Shown here: positions 24,623-32,076 of the stretch, piece by piece
Layout: each line of letters opens with the position of its first letter
Numbering within the stretch: the first letter of the stretch is position 1
Notes under the pieces: generated by a model
What the model saw: the letters and a program-made list of their open reading frames with translations, nothing else
Databases searched by the model: none
Told to the model about the DNA's origin: nothing
Made by a program: the position numbers and the translations under genes
Assembly: GCA_044226685.1 (NCBI GenBank)
Contig: JBGAGP010000041.1
Span: forward strand, 1 to 32,076
DNA: 32,076 nucleotides
DNA from: Dongia_A sp044226685
GTDB lineage: Bacteria; Pseudomonadota; Alphaproteobacteria; Dongiales; Dongiaceae
Reading direction: 5' to 3'

Positions 24623-25468
24623 ATGCTCGCGCGCGCCAAGATCAATCTCTATCTGCACGTCACCGGGAAGCGCGCGGACGGCTATCACCTGCTCGACAGC
24701 CTGATCGTCTTCGCCGATGCCGGTGATGCGCTTTCAGCCACGGCCGCGGATACCTTGACGCTCGCCATTGACGGTCCCTTCGCCGCGGGCCTCGAAAGCG
24801 GGCCGGAGAATCTGGTGCTGCGCGCCGCCACCGGCCTGCAGGCGTTGACCGGCACCAAGGCCGGGGCGGCCATCCGCCTGACCAAGAACCTGCCGGTTGC
24901 ATCGGGCATCGGCGGCGGGTCGGCCGATGCGGCGGCGGCGCTGCGGCTGCTGGCGGATCTGTGGCGGGTCAATCCGGATCAATCCGCGCTCATGGATCTC
25001 GCGGCGAAGCTCGGCGCCGACGTGCCGGTGTGCCTGGCCGGCAGGCCCAGCTTCGTCGGCGGCATCGGCGAGCGCATCGATGCCGCCGAGGGTCTGCCGT
25101 CCTGCTGGCTGCTGCTGGTCAATCCGCGCGTGGCGACGCCGACCCCGGCGGTGTTCAAGGCCCGGCGGGGTGAATTCTCCGCGCCGGGGCGCTGGCCGGC
25201 ACCGCCGGGCGACTTCGCCGATTTCATTCGCCGTCTCGCCGCCTGCCGCAACGACCTGACCGACGCGGCGATCAGTGTCACGCCGCCGATTCGCGAGGTG
25301 CTGGCTGCCATCGCGGCGTTGCCTGGCTGCGGGCTGGCCCGGCTGTCGGGCAGCGGGGCGACCTGTTTCGGCCTGTTCGCCGACGAGACGGCGGCGCAGG
25401 TCGCGCTGCGCCGGATGCAGGCGGAGCATCCGGCATGGTGGTCGCTGGCGGCGCCGCTGGCGGCCTAG
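24623..25468 (+). CDS. ispE: 4-(cytidine 5'-diphospho)-2-C-methyl-D-erythritol kinase
   Basis: The 281-residue product is a GHMP kinase of the methylerythritol phosphate pathway. It opens MLARAKINLYLHVTGKRADGYH. K6 and D133 (in GADVPVC) match the catalytic pair, and LPVASGIGGGSADAAAAL (90-107) is the ATP-binding motif. It phosphorylates CDP-ME at the 2-hydroxyl. The start ATG 24623 places the family motif at its normal distance. It follows the TPR gene closely. Its TAG stop overlaps the TAG stop of the convergent gene through the shared CTAG at 25465-25468. Confidence 0.96.
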   Translation: MLARAKINLYLHVTGKRADGYHLLDSLIVFADAGDALSATAADTLTLAIDGPFAAGLESGPENLVLRAATGLQALTGTKAGAAIRLTKNLPVASGIGGGSADAAAALRLLADLWRVNPDQSALMDLAAKLGADVPVCLAGRPSFVGGIGERIDAAEGLPSCWLLLVNPRVATPTPAVFKARRGEFSAPGRWPAPPGDFADFIRRLAACRNDLTDAAISVTPPIREVLAAIAALPGCGLARLSGSGATCFGLFADETAAQVALRRMQAEHPAWWSLAAPLAA

Positions 25469-26025
25469 CCGGAAAGCTCGGCCAGGGCGGCGCGCAATTC
25501 CTCGAGCAGTGCCGCACTCGGCGTGCCGTCCACTGGCAGGCCGGCGGTCAGCTGGAAATCGCGGATGGCGGCGATGCTGTCGCCATCGATGACGCCGTCG
25601 AGCTTGCCGGGCGGGAAGCCGAGCTGGTCGAGCAGCGTCTCCATCTCCACCAATTCACCCTGCCCGAGGCTGACGGCCGGCGCCGGCATCGGGCTCTCGC
25701 CACCGCCGAAGCGCCACAGCAGCCCGGCGAGGCCAATGGCGAATCCCACGACTAGGACGCCCAGCAGAAAGCCAGACCAAGCTGGCCGCCGGTCAACTGG
25801 CCCCGCCTTGACCGGGCGGATCGGCCGGGTATGCGCCGTGGCGGGCGCGGAAGCCGCCAAGTCTGCGGCAATCTCGACCGGTGCGGCGTCGGGGTGGGTT
25901 TCGGGGGCGGCCGCGACAGGCGGCGCGGCATCGTCGGCCGGCCTGGCCGCCGGCACCGGCTTCCGCTCACCCGAAGGGGGCGCCGGCCGGTCTTCTGGGT
26001 TGGCTCTGAGCGGCTCGTCGGTCAT
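25465..26025 (-). CDS. Membrane-anchored peptidoglycan-binding-domain protein
   Basis: The 186-residue product has a long disordered Pro/Ala-rich N-terminal region (1-80), one membrane segment (about 83-105) and a C-terminal peptidoglycan-binding type-1 domain (about 124-178, with LDGVIDGDSIAAIRDFQ and TAGLPVDG). The topology should put the binding domain in the periplasm and the Pro-rich part in the cytoplasm. The start at 26025 is preferred because upstream residues look noncoding and overlap the expected promoter. The convergent overlap with ispE is four bases. Confidence 0.85.
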   Translation of the reverse strand: MTDEPLRANPEDRPAPPSGERKPVPAARPADDAAPPVAAAPETHPDAAPVEIAADLAASAPATAHTRPIRPVKAGPVDRRPAWSGFLLGVLVVGFAIGLAGLLWRFGGGESPMPAPAVSLGQGELVEMETLLDQLGFPPGKLDGVIDGDSIAAIRDFQLTAGLPVDGTPSAALLEELRAALAELSG

Positions 26026-26242
26026 GGCCTGGGGCACTCGCGGATACGCGCCGGCCGGGTCGCGGGCGGCAGCCTCACCGCGGCGCGGGTTCGCTGCGCT
26101 GGGCGGTTCTCGACTGTGAAAATACCGGCCCGCGACGGCTGGCGGCAAGGGCCGCCGCATGGCACGGCGGAGGGTTGCAATGGGGGAATCGCTTGCCTAT
26201 GGTGCCGCCGCCCGCCGACCCCTCCGGTCGGGCCGGGCCTGC

Positions 26243-26316
26243 TGGGGCGTAGCCAAGCGGTAAGGCAGCGGGTTTTGGTCCCGCCATCCCAGGTTCGAAT
26301 CCTGGCGCCCCAGCCA
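26243..26316 (+). tRNA. trnQ: tRNA-Gln (anticodon UUG)
   Basis: The acceptor arms TGGGGCG (26243-26249) and CGCCCCA (26306-26312) pair fully, followed by G and an encoded CCA. The T arm carries GGTTCGAATCC and the anticodon loop reads TTTTGGT with anticodon TTG. Length is 74 bases. The identity as glutamine tRNA follows from the anticodon. It lies in the gap between the PG-binding protein gene and the XRE regulator. Confidence 0.96.
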
Positions 26317-26353
26317 CATTCCCTCCGACCATGGAACCAGCCCGGGCCGTTGC

Positions 26354-26359
26354 TATAAT
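26354..26359 (+). promoter_or_regulatory. Consensus -10 box before the XRE regulator
   Basis: TATAAT lies 55 bases before the regulator start codon at 26415, with only a weak -35 candidate (ATGGAA) 17 bases upstream. It could start the regulator transcript. Confidence 0.45.
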
Positions 26360-26414
26360 CCTTTGCCGCCTTGGCCTGTCGGCGGGTGGCTGCAGGAATA
26401 TCAGTCCGGGACGC

Positions 26415-27245
26415 ATGGTCGACGAATCCAAGGATTTCACGCTCAACCTTCGGCTGCTCAGCAGCAATCACCGGTCGGTGGCCGAAGTCTGCCGCCGGAT
26501 GAAATTGAATCGGCAGCAATTCAACAAGTACCTCGCGGGCGCGTCGCTGCCGTCGGCGCAGAACCTGCGGCGCATCGCGACGTTCTTCGGCGTCGAGGAG
26601 GGCGAGCTTTTCCTGCGGCACCACGATTTCGCCAAGCGCGTGCTCGCGGCGCCGGCCTCGGACAACCTGCCGGCCGGCTTGCAGAAATTCTGGGACGCGC
26701 AGCAGGCGAAGCGCGGGGCGACCGCCGCGGCGCTGAAACGCTATTGCGGCTATTACCACCTGCATTTCCGGTCGCCCGCCTGGCCGAACCGGATCATCCG
26801 CTCGGTCGCGGTCATCTACCAGCAGGACGGTCGCACCTATATCCGCAATCTCGAGCGGCTCGTCCGCCGGGACAAACCGCATCTCGGCAATTTCGTGGTG
26901 AAGTACCACGGCATCGTCCTGATCGAAGGCGATCGCATCTTCACGCTGGACCGCCCCGACATGGGCGACGGCACCATCGCGCTGACCGTTCTCTATCCCA
27001 GCCAGCGCCAGCACCTGGTGCTGCTGCATGGCCTGGTCCTCGCGGTCACCGCCGGCAGCGGCCGGCAGCCCTACGCCTCGCGCATCGTGTTTTCCTATCT
27101 CGGCAAGACGCCCAATCTGCGGGACGCCATCGCCGCCTGCGGCGTGTTCTCGGTCGACGGCACGGAGATCGACGCCGATATCGTCCAAGCCGTCAGCGGC
27201 GACATCAGCCCGCGCGACGGCACATTGGTCGCGCTAGAGATCTGA
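26415..27245 (+). CDS. XRE-family HTH transcriptional regulator
   Basis: The 276-residue product has an N-terminal helix-turn-helix (about residues 18-60: SVAEVCRRMKLNRQQFNKYL, then GASLPSAQNLRRIATFFGV) of the XRE/Cro type. A C-terminal portion of about 200 residues has no recognised domain and may sense a ligand. The ATG at 26415 gives a normal start before the HTH; the frame extension to 26331 runs into the tRNA trailer. It ends 16 bases before a dyad (27261-27288) that recurs in front of the RidA-transporter genes, so it is the obvious candidate to bind it. That link is inference. The metal-peptidase gene lies directly downstream. Confidence 0.82.
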   Translation: MVDESKDFTLNLRLLSSNHRSVAEVCRRMKLNRQQFNKYLAGASLPSAQNLRRIATFFGVEEGELFLRHHDFAKRVLAAPASDNLPAGLQKFWDAQQAKRGATAAALKRYCGYYHLHFRSPAWPNRIIRSVAVIYQQDGRTYIRNLERLVRRDKPHLGNFVVKYHGIVLIEGDRIFTLDRPDMGDGTIALTVLYPSQRQHLVLLHGLVLAVTAGSGRQPYASRIVFSYLGKTPNLRDAIAACGVFSVDGTEIDADIVQAVSGDISPRDGTLVALEI

Positions 27246-27260
27246 CGGCTGCGTTCCGGG

Positions 27261-27311
27261 CGACGCGACTTGGCGTCAATTCGCGTCGAAACTCCGCCGG
27301 TTGCGAAATTG
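27261..27311 (+). promoter_or_regulatory. Dyad operator candidate before the M81 gene
   Basis: CGACGCGA (27261-27268) and TCGCGTCG (27281-27288) are perfect inverted arms with a 12-base spacer, so centres are 20 bases apart, about two helical turns. The block continues to GCGAAATTG (27303-27311). The whole segment aligns without gaps to 28895-28945, with about 38 of 51 bases equal by hand count. It lies 73-123 bases before the M81 start codon. Confidence 0.75.
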
Positions 27312-27383
27312 CCATCCTGCGCCATCGTCCGCATCCTCGGCGCGTCTGGATAGGCCTGCCTGGAGAGGGCGTCGGAGGGCGCG

Positions 27384-28877
27384 GTGAAGCTTGTTGTCGC
27401 GATGGTGCAGCATGAGACCAATACCTTCTCGCCCATCGAAACGCCGCTGTCGGCCTTCTACGAGTCGCTCGGCCGCGATGCGCTGCTGACCGCCGACGAC
27501 GCGATCGCGGCGTGGGGCAATACGGACACGGCCTTCAGCGGATTGCTGGCCAGCGCGCGCGACGTCGGGGCTGAGGTCGCGGTGCCGATTTGCGCCAATG
27601 CCGAGCCCAGCGCGCCGGTCACCCGCGAGGTTTTCGACCGGCTCTGCGATCCGATCTGCGATGCCGTGCTGCGGGGCTGCGACGCGATCCTGCTCGACCT
27701 GCACGGCGCGATGGTGGTGGAGGGTGGCCTCAGCGGCGAGGCGGACCTCTTGGCACGGCTGCGCCGGCTGGCCCCGGACATCCCGATCGCGGTCGCCCTC
27801 GATTTTCATGCCAACGTCGCGGCGGGCGTGATCGAGCATTGCTCGGTCGTCACCGGCTACCGCACCTATCCGCATGTCGACATGTCCGAGGCCGGCGCCC
27901 GCGCCGGTCGCATCCTCCTGCGGGCGTTGGCCAACGGGCGGATGCCCCGCATTTACTGGGATTCGCTGCCGATGTTGCCGCACATGCTGCGGCAGACGCC
28001 GGCGCGCCAGCCGATGAAGGACATCATGGATATGGCGATCGCCGCGGAGCGTGACAGGCGCGTGCTTGCCGCCTCCGTCTTTGGCGGATTTCCACTGGCC
28101 GATGTCGCACATGCCGGCTTTGCGCCCGTCATCGTCGCCGACGAAGACAGCGCGGCGGCGCGGGCATTGCTGGCCGAGCTGGGCAAGCTGGCCTGGGCGC
28201 GCCGCGCGGATTTCGTGTTCCGGCCCGAACCGATCGCGCAATCCATCGCTTACGCCGCGACGCTGCGGGACGGCCCGGTCATCCTGGTCGATCATGGCGA
28301 CAACAGCGGCGCCGGCGGCAGCATGGACGACATGACCGTCGCCGGCGAGATCCTGCGCCAGAATCTGACGGACGTGGCGATCGGGCCGATCTGGGATCCG
28401 GTCGCCCTGGCGGCGATGCGGCAGGCGGGGGTCGGGGCCGAGCTGACCCTGCGCATCGGCGGGCGGACCAACTCGCCCGCGCTCAATCTCAAGGGGTGGG
28501 GGCTGGAGATCGCGGGCACGGTACGCACCATCACCGATGGCCGCTTCCGCATCGAAGGGCCGATGATGACCGGGGCGGAGATCGACCTCGGCGGCAGCGC
28601 CGTCCTGCAGGCGGGCCAGACCGAGATCCTGGTGGTCGGCCATCGCAGCGAACCGTGCGACCTTGGATACCTCACGCATGCGGGCATCGATCCGCGCCGG
28701 AAGCGCTTTGTGATGATCAAGTCGCGCCAGCACTTCAGGGCGGCATTCGAGCCGGTCGCGCGGCACATCGTCCTGGTCGCCGGGCCCGGCGTCTGCTCGT
28801 CGGACTATGCCCAGTTCGATTTCAAGGCGGTCCGCCGGCCGATCTACCCGCTCGATCCGGAGACAAGCTGGCCATGA
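27384..28877 (+). CDS. M81 family metallopeptidase (MlrC-like)
   Basis: The 497-residue product matches the M81/MlrC family, whose founding member cleaves linearised microcystin. It opens MKLVVAMVQHETNTFSP. H107 in LDLHGAMVVEGG, D140 and H142 in ALDFHANV, and the TYPHVDMSE stretch (161-169) give the usual metal-binding set. GDNSGAGGSMDD near residue 310 is also typical. Most relatives sit in ABC-transporter operons and probably hydrolyse amide bonds in small or cyclic compounds; microcystin itself is unlikely. The GTG start follows GGAGGG. It lies between the XRE regulator and the RidA-transporter genes and has its own dyad operator candidate. Confidence 0.9.
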   Translation: MKLVVAMVQHETNTFSPIETPLSAFYESLGRDALLTADDAIAAWGNTDTAFSGLLASARDVGAEVAVPICANAEPSAPVTREVFDRLCDPICDAVLRGCDAILLDLHGAMVVEGGLSGEADLLARLRRLAPDIPIAVALDFHANVAAGVIEHCSVVTGYRTYPHVDMSEAGARAGRILLRALANGRMPRIYWDSLPMLPHMLRQTPARQPMKDIMDMAIAAERDRRVLAASVFGGFPLADVAHAGFAPVIVADEDSAAARALLAELGKLAWARRADFVFRPEPIAQSIAYAATLRDGPVILVDHGDNSGAGGSMDDMTVAGEILRQNLTDVAIGPIWDPVALAAMRQAGVGAELTLRIGGRTNSPALNLKGWGLEIAGTVRTITDGRFRIEGPMMTGAEIDLGGSAVLQAGQTEILVVGHRSEPCDLGYLTHAGIDPRRKRFVMIKSRQHFRAAFEPVARHIVLVAGPGVCSSDYAQFDFKAVRRPIYPLDPETSWP

Positions 28878-28894
28878 CCCGATGTGACGCGATC

Positions 28895-28945
28895 CGACGC
28901 GACTTGGCTGCAGATCGCATCGTAAATTTTGCGGCAGCGAAATTG
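28895..28945 (+). promoter_or_regulatory. Dyad operator candidate before the RidA-transporter operon
   Basis: CGACGCGA (28895-28902) and TCGCATCG (28915-28922) repeat the M81 upstream dyad with one arm mismatch and the same 12-base spacer; GCGAAATTG (28937-28945) sits at the identical offset. An additional half-site GACGCGA occurs at 28886-28892. It lies 106-156 bases before the RidA start codon. Confidence 0.75.
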
Positions 28946-29050
28946 TCGAAATCACCGCCGCTTGGGTACTTTGTGCCGGTCGCTGTGACTTGCTGGACCT
29001 TGGAAGGGCCGGACCTTGGATGGGGTTGAGTCGATGGCGGGGAGACTCTC

Positions 29051-30286
29051 ATGAGCGCGGTCGATCTGAAAGCGTCCGAGAACGCCACGTGGCCATCCTC
29101 CCAGGCCGCCGTCCAGGCGGTGCGCGCCGGCGCCCTGACTTTCACGGCGGGGCAGGTTGCCCTCGGTCCACGTGGCGAGGTGCTGCATCCCGGCGATCTC
29201 GGGCTCCAGATCGGCGCAGCGGTCGCCAATCTCGAAGCCGCACTCCGGCAATGTGGCGCCGGCCTCGCCGAGGTGGTGAAGATCATCGCCTTCTTCGTGC
29301 CCGATCGAAGCTGCGACGAGCGCGACTTCACGGAATTGCTGGCCCGGGCGCTGCCGGCCGAATTGTCGATCGCGCTCTGCGTCGTGCCGGTGACCGCGCT
29401 GCCGCTTTGGGGCCTGCGGGTGCAGCTCCAGGCCATCGCCATCGACCACCGCGTCCGGCGCACCATCGCGCCCACGGCGGAACTGCCGCCGCTGCCGCGA
29501 CCCTTCGTGCACGGTGTGCGCGGCGGCGAGATGATATTTCCCAGCGCCCAGTCCGCGCGGCTGCCCGACGGCTCGATCGCGTTCGCCGGCGACATCGTGG
29601 CGCAAAGCAAGCTGGCGATGAACCGCCTGGAGAAGGTTCTCCGCATGCTGGGCGCCGATCTCGACGATGTGGTGAAGCAGAACCGCTGGGCGTCGGGCGA
29701 TCCCTCGGAGGAGGCGTGGAAGCCGGCCGCCCTGGCGGTCGCCAACCGCTATTCCGAGCCCGGGCCGGTCGCGACCGGCATCGATATTCCCGAGGAGGTC
29801 GCCGGGCGGGTCCTGATCAAGATCGACGTCATCGCGATGCGCGGCGCAGATGGGGCGCGCCTGCCGCGCACGCATGCCTGGCCGCAAGGGCACTGGGATT
29901 GGCCGATCCACCTGACCTACAAGCACGGCTGCCGCTGCGGCGACTTCGTGTTCGTCGGCGGACAGGTTTCGTGGGACCCGAAGTCCAGGATCATCGATCC
30001 GGGCGCGATGATTCCGCAGACCCGCCGCACGATGGAGAACATCGCGCGGATCCTGGGCGACCTTGGGGCAGGGATGACGGATGTCGTCCTGGTGACGTCG
30101 TTCTACAATCCGACCGGGAATCTGGACGATACCGAGCACAACTGGGCGACCTGCCGGTCGGCCTTCCCGGGCGGCGGGCCGGCCTTCGTGGCGGTGCCGA
30201 ATCTCTTTCCGACCTATCCCGACATGCTGACCGAGATCGAGGCGATCGCCTATATCGGGCAGCCGGCAAGCAGCTCTCAAACCTAG
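29051..30286 (+). CDS. Triple RidA/YjgF-domain protein
   Basis: The 411-residue product is about three RidA lengths long. Three segments look like RidA repeats: about 15-135, 150-265 and 275-403, each with a VAFVGGQV-like strand (FTAGQVALG, IAFAGDIVA, FVGGQVSWD), a helix pair and a closing strand (QLQAIAID, IKIDVIAMR, TEIEAIAYI). RidA enzymes hydrolyse reactive enamines and imines using a conserved Arg in the PAR(S/T) motif. The equivalent sites here read PAELS, GPVAT and PAFVA, so the Arg is absent in all three. It could be a different-type Rid enzyme, a binding protein, or an internal pseudo-trimer. The start ATG follows GGGGAGA. The next gene begins 16 bases after its stop, so they share an operon. 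Confidence 0.85.
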   Translation: MSAVDLKASENATWPSSQAAVQAVRAGALTFTAGQVALGPRGEVLHPGDLGLQIGAAVANLEAALRQCGAGLAEVVKIIAFFVPDRSCDERDFTELLARALPAELSIALCVVPVTALPLWGLRVQLQAIAIDHRVRRTIAPTAELPPLPRPFVHGVRGGEMIFPSAQSARLPDGSIAFAGDIVAQSKLAMNRLEKVLRMLGADLDDVVKQNRWASGDPSEEAWKPAALAVANRYSEPGPVATGIDIPEEVAGRVLIKIDVIAMRGADGARLPRTHAWPQGHWDWPIHLTYKHGCRCGDFVFVGGQVSWDPKSRIIDPGAMIPQTRRTMENIARILGDLGAGMTDVVLVTSFYNPTGNLDDTEHNWATCRSAFPGGGPAFVAVPNLFPTYPDMLTEIEAIAYIGQPASSSQT

Positions 30287-30302
30287 ACAGATGGGGACAG
30301 CG

Positions 30303-31889
30303 ATGCGTCACGCGATTCTGAGGGGAGACACATTCTCGAGACGGCGGTTCATCCAGACCACGGCGTCGCTGGCGGCGCTGGTCGCGATCCAGCCGCGCGG
30401 CGCCTTTGCCGGCGATACCTCGCTCATGCGGGTGCGGCAGATCGACGATCTCACCATCCTCGATCCCGCGTTCCGCAACACCTCGTCGGAAAACAACGTG
30501 ATGCGATCGATCTACCGGTCGCTGATCCGCTACAAGGCGGGCGACAAGTGGGAGACCGAGCTCGACGCGGCGGAGATGATGGAGCAGGTCGACCCCACCC
30601 ACATCAAGTTCAAGGTCAAGCAGGGCATCACCTGGAGCGACGGTTCCGGCGAGCTGACCGCGGAGGATGTGAAATACACCTACGAGCGCCATGCCGACCC
30701 GAAGACCGAATCGCCCTACGCCAATGAATGGGACGCCCTGGAAAAGGTCGAGCTGACCGACAAGTATTCCGGCACCATCGTGCTCAAGCAGCCCTTCGCG
30801 CCGCTGTGGCGCTCGACCTTGCCCTGGGCCGCCGGCTACATCCTCAATCGCGGAGCGGTCGAGCGCGCCGGCGGCAAGATCACGGTCGATCCCGGCGCCA
30901 TGTGCGGCCCCTACGTGCTGACCGAACTGACCCCGAAGGACAAGGCGGTCATCAAGCGCAATCCCGATTTCAAGGAATACGTCCCGGCCTTCGAGGAAAT
31001 TCATTTCATCCCGATTCAGGACGACAAGGCCGCCGAACTGGCCTTCGAGGCCGGCGAGCTGGAATACAGCTGGGTCAGCGTCGGCTCGGTGAAGCGCTAC
31101 CGCGAGACGCCGCCGGAGCATTCGAAGCTGCTGGAGCGCCCGTCCCTGGCGTGGATCTGGATCGGCATGAACCGGGACAACCCCGCGCTCGAGGACATCC
31201 GCGTCCGCCAGGCGATCCAGAAGGCCGTCGATGTCGACGCGATCCTGCAGGGTGCCTACCAGGGGGTGGTCGGACGGGCGACCGGCATCATCGCCCCGGG
31301 CCTCCTCGGTCATCGCAACATCGAGATGCCGAAGCGCGACGTGGAAGGTGCCAAGAAGCTGCTGGCCGAGGTCGGCGCCGGCGCGCCGACGAAGCTGACG
31401 ATTACGGTGCTGAATACCCAGACCTACATCTCGGCCGCTCAGATCGCGCAGGCGAACCTGGCCGAGATCGGCATCGAACTGACCATCAACCAGTACGATG
31501 GCGCAACGTTCTGGACCCTCGGCGACCAGAGCTCCGGCGACAGCTGGAAGGATCTGCAGCTGATCCTCAACAACTACTCGTCCTCGCCTGATCCCTCGCA
31601 GATGACGGCCTGGTACACGACCGAGCAGGTCGGCGTCTACAATTGGGAGCGGTTCCGCAACGAGGAATACGACAAGCTCGACAAGGCGGCCCTGGCCGAG
31701 CTGGACGACGGCAAGCGCGAGGCCATGTACGTCAAGATGCAGGACCTGCTCGACGAATCCGCCCAGTTCATCTTCCTGACCCACGAGCTGTTCGCGATCC
31801 TGCACCGCGACGACATCGAACCGGCGGTGATGCCGGATGCGACACCGATCTACGGCCGTTTCGCCGGCTCGCGGCGGCCTGCGGCATAG
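30303..31889 (+). CDS. Tat-exported family-5 ABC solute-binding protein (peptide/nickel type)
   Basis: The 528-residue product is an SBP_bac_5 protein, related to DppA, OppA and NikA. It starts with a twin-arginine signal SRRRFIQ (12-18), a hydrophobic core and a likely cleavage after AFA near 36. Family features include LDPAFRNTSSENNVMRSIYRSLIRY, WSDGSGELTAEDVKYTYER and RQAIQKAVDVDAIL. There is no lipobox, so the mature protein is free in the periplasm. It should deliver a peptide-like or other polar ligand to the permeases downstream. The ATG at 30303 follows GGGGACAG; an upstream ATG at 30291 is possible. It ends before a strong hairpin (31897-31928) and the permease gene. Confidence 0.92.
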   Translation: MRHAILRGDTFSRRRFIQTTASLAALVAIQPRGAFAGDTSLMRVRQIDDLTILDPAFRNTSSENNVMRSIYRSLIRYKAGDKWETELDAAEMMEQVDPTHIKFKVKQGITWSDGSGELTAEDVKYTYERHADPKTESPYANEWDALEKVELTDKYSGTIVLKQPFAPLWRSTLPWAAGYILNRGAVERAGGKITVDPGAMCGPYVLTELTPKDKAVIKRNPDFKEYVPAFEEIHFIPIQDDKAAELAFEAGELEYSWVSVGSVKRYRETPPEHSKLLERPSLAWIWIGMNRDNPALEDIRVRQAIQKAVDVDAILQGAYQGVVGRATGIIAPGLLGHRNIEMPKRDVEGAKKLLAEVGAGAPTKLTITVLNTQTYISAAQIAQANLAEIGIELTINQYDGATFWTLGDQSSGDSWKDLQLILNNYSSSPDPSQMTAWYTTEQVGVYNWERFRNEEYDKLDKAALAELDDGKREAMYVKMQDLLDESAQFIFLTHELFAILHRDDIEPAVMPDATPIYGRFAGSRRPAA

Positions 31890-31896
31890 ATGAACA

Positions 31897-31928
31897 GGCG
31901 CCCGGCTGGCGGTTGCCATCCGGGCGCC
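31897..31928 (+). terminator. Intercistronic hairpin after the solute-binding protein gene
   Basis: GGCGCCCGG (31897-31905) pairs perfectly with CCGGGCGCC (31920-31928) around a 14-base loop. No T-run follows, so it is more likely an mRNA-stabilising or partial-termination element that raises binding-protein yield relative to permease, as often seen in ABC operons. Confidence 0.7.
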
Positions 31929-32019
31929 CCGGGTCTCTAATTCCCCGTGCGGTCGAAGGCTCTGCCGGGTGTCGCGGGATGTGCTCGATGACGGCGGACC
32001 GGGCGTGGGGCGAAGTGAA

Positions 32020-32076
32020 TGGCGATCTATCTGTTGCAGCGCATCAGCCTGGCGGTCCTCATCTGCGCGCTGGCGA
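32020..32076 (+). CDS. ABC transporter permease, N-terminal fragment (cut by window edge)
   Basis: ATG at 32020 opens 19 codons to the window end: MAIYLLQRISLAVLICALA. A short basic-aromatic start followed by a hydrophobic helix is the typical beginning of DppB-type permeases, which follow family-5 binding-protein genes. No stop is reached. The reading is supported by position, 130 bases after the binding-protein gene, more than by the short sequence. Confidence 0.72.

Noticed and set aside
22661..24688. Minus-strand frame of 675 codons opposite the TPR lipoprotein
   Set aside because: Residues are Gln/His/Arg-rich with no motif; the plus strand encodes a lipobox and TPR units.
26022..27188. 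Minus-strand frame of 388 codons across the tRNA and regulator
   Set aside because: It crosses a clear tRNA gene and is antisense to the HTH regulator.

Overview
The window is high-GC DNA from what looks like an alphaproteobacterium, most like a Rhodospirillales-type or related soil or freshwater lineage. The basis is gene content: a DUF1488 protein, an ETF-ubiquinone oxidoreductase followed by a TPR lipoprotein and ispE, a family-4-like uracil-DNA glycosylase, MoaB, a soluble lytic transglycosylase, a PA0069-type radical SAM protein and a short cold-shock protein. This is my inference, not a database result. About 30 protein genes and one tRNA are visible. No IS element, CRISPR array or rRNA was found.

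Layout. (1) 1-1000: a lower-GC left edge with the 5' part of an OLD/RecF-like ATPase-nuclease gene on the minus strand (TTG start), then a broken copy of the first part of an MFS transporter gene. (2) 1022-4262: a secreted PQQ-type beta-propeller protein with a six-Cys C-terminal module, divergent from the intact MFS transporter. The broken and intact MFS copies are about 92% identical over 148 bases and flank the propeller gene as direct repeats. (3) 4268-10049: a four-unit GC-rich tandem repeat, a three-PAS hybrid histidine kinase, a PAP2 phosphatase, a zinc-ribbon miniprotein, DUF1488, a TraB/GumN protein and a fumarylacetoacetate-hydrolase-family enzyme. (4) 10124-12847: an uncharacterised protein with an HE motif, small hypothetical genes, and a csp gene with a structured leader and an intrinsic terminator. 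(5) 13146-20838: radical SAM, kinase fusion, small membrane protein, sugar-nucleotide-type dehydrogenase, moaB, lytic transglycosylase and uracil-DNA glycosylase. (6) 20988-26025: ETF-QO, TPR lipoprotein, ispE and a peptidoglycan-binding-domain protein. (7) 26243-32076: tRNA-Gln(UUG), an XRE-type regulator, an M81 (MlrC-like) metallopeptidase, a triple RidA-domain protein, a Tat-exported family-5 solute-binding protein and the start of an ABC permease, cut by the window end.

How genes work together. Regions 3-6 are mostly housekeeping: envelope turnover (transglycosylase, PAP2, PG-binding protein), isoprenoid precursor synthesis (IspE), molybdopterin synthesis (MoaB), electron transfer to quinone (ETF-QO) and cold-shock RNA chaperoning.

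The best candidate for an undescribed system is region 7: a regulator, a metal-dependent amide hydrolase, a RidA triplication and an uptake transporter. A dyad of the form CGACGCGA-N12-TCGCRTCG lies before the M81 gene (27261-27288) and again before the RidA-transporter operon (28895-28922), inside a gap-free similar block that also keeps GCGAAATTG at the same offset. I read this as one regulon for uptake and breakdown of an unidentified peptide- or amide-like compound. The ligand, the chemistry and the link to the adjacent regulator are inference.
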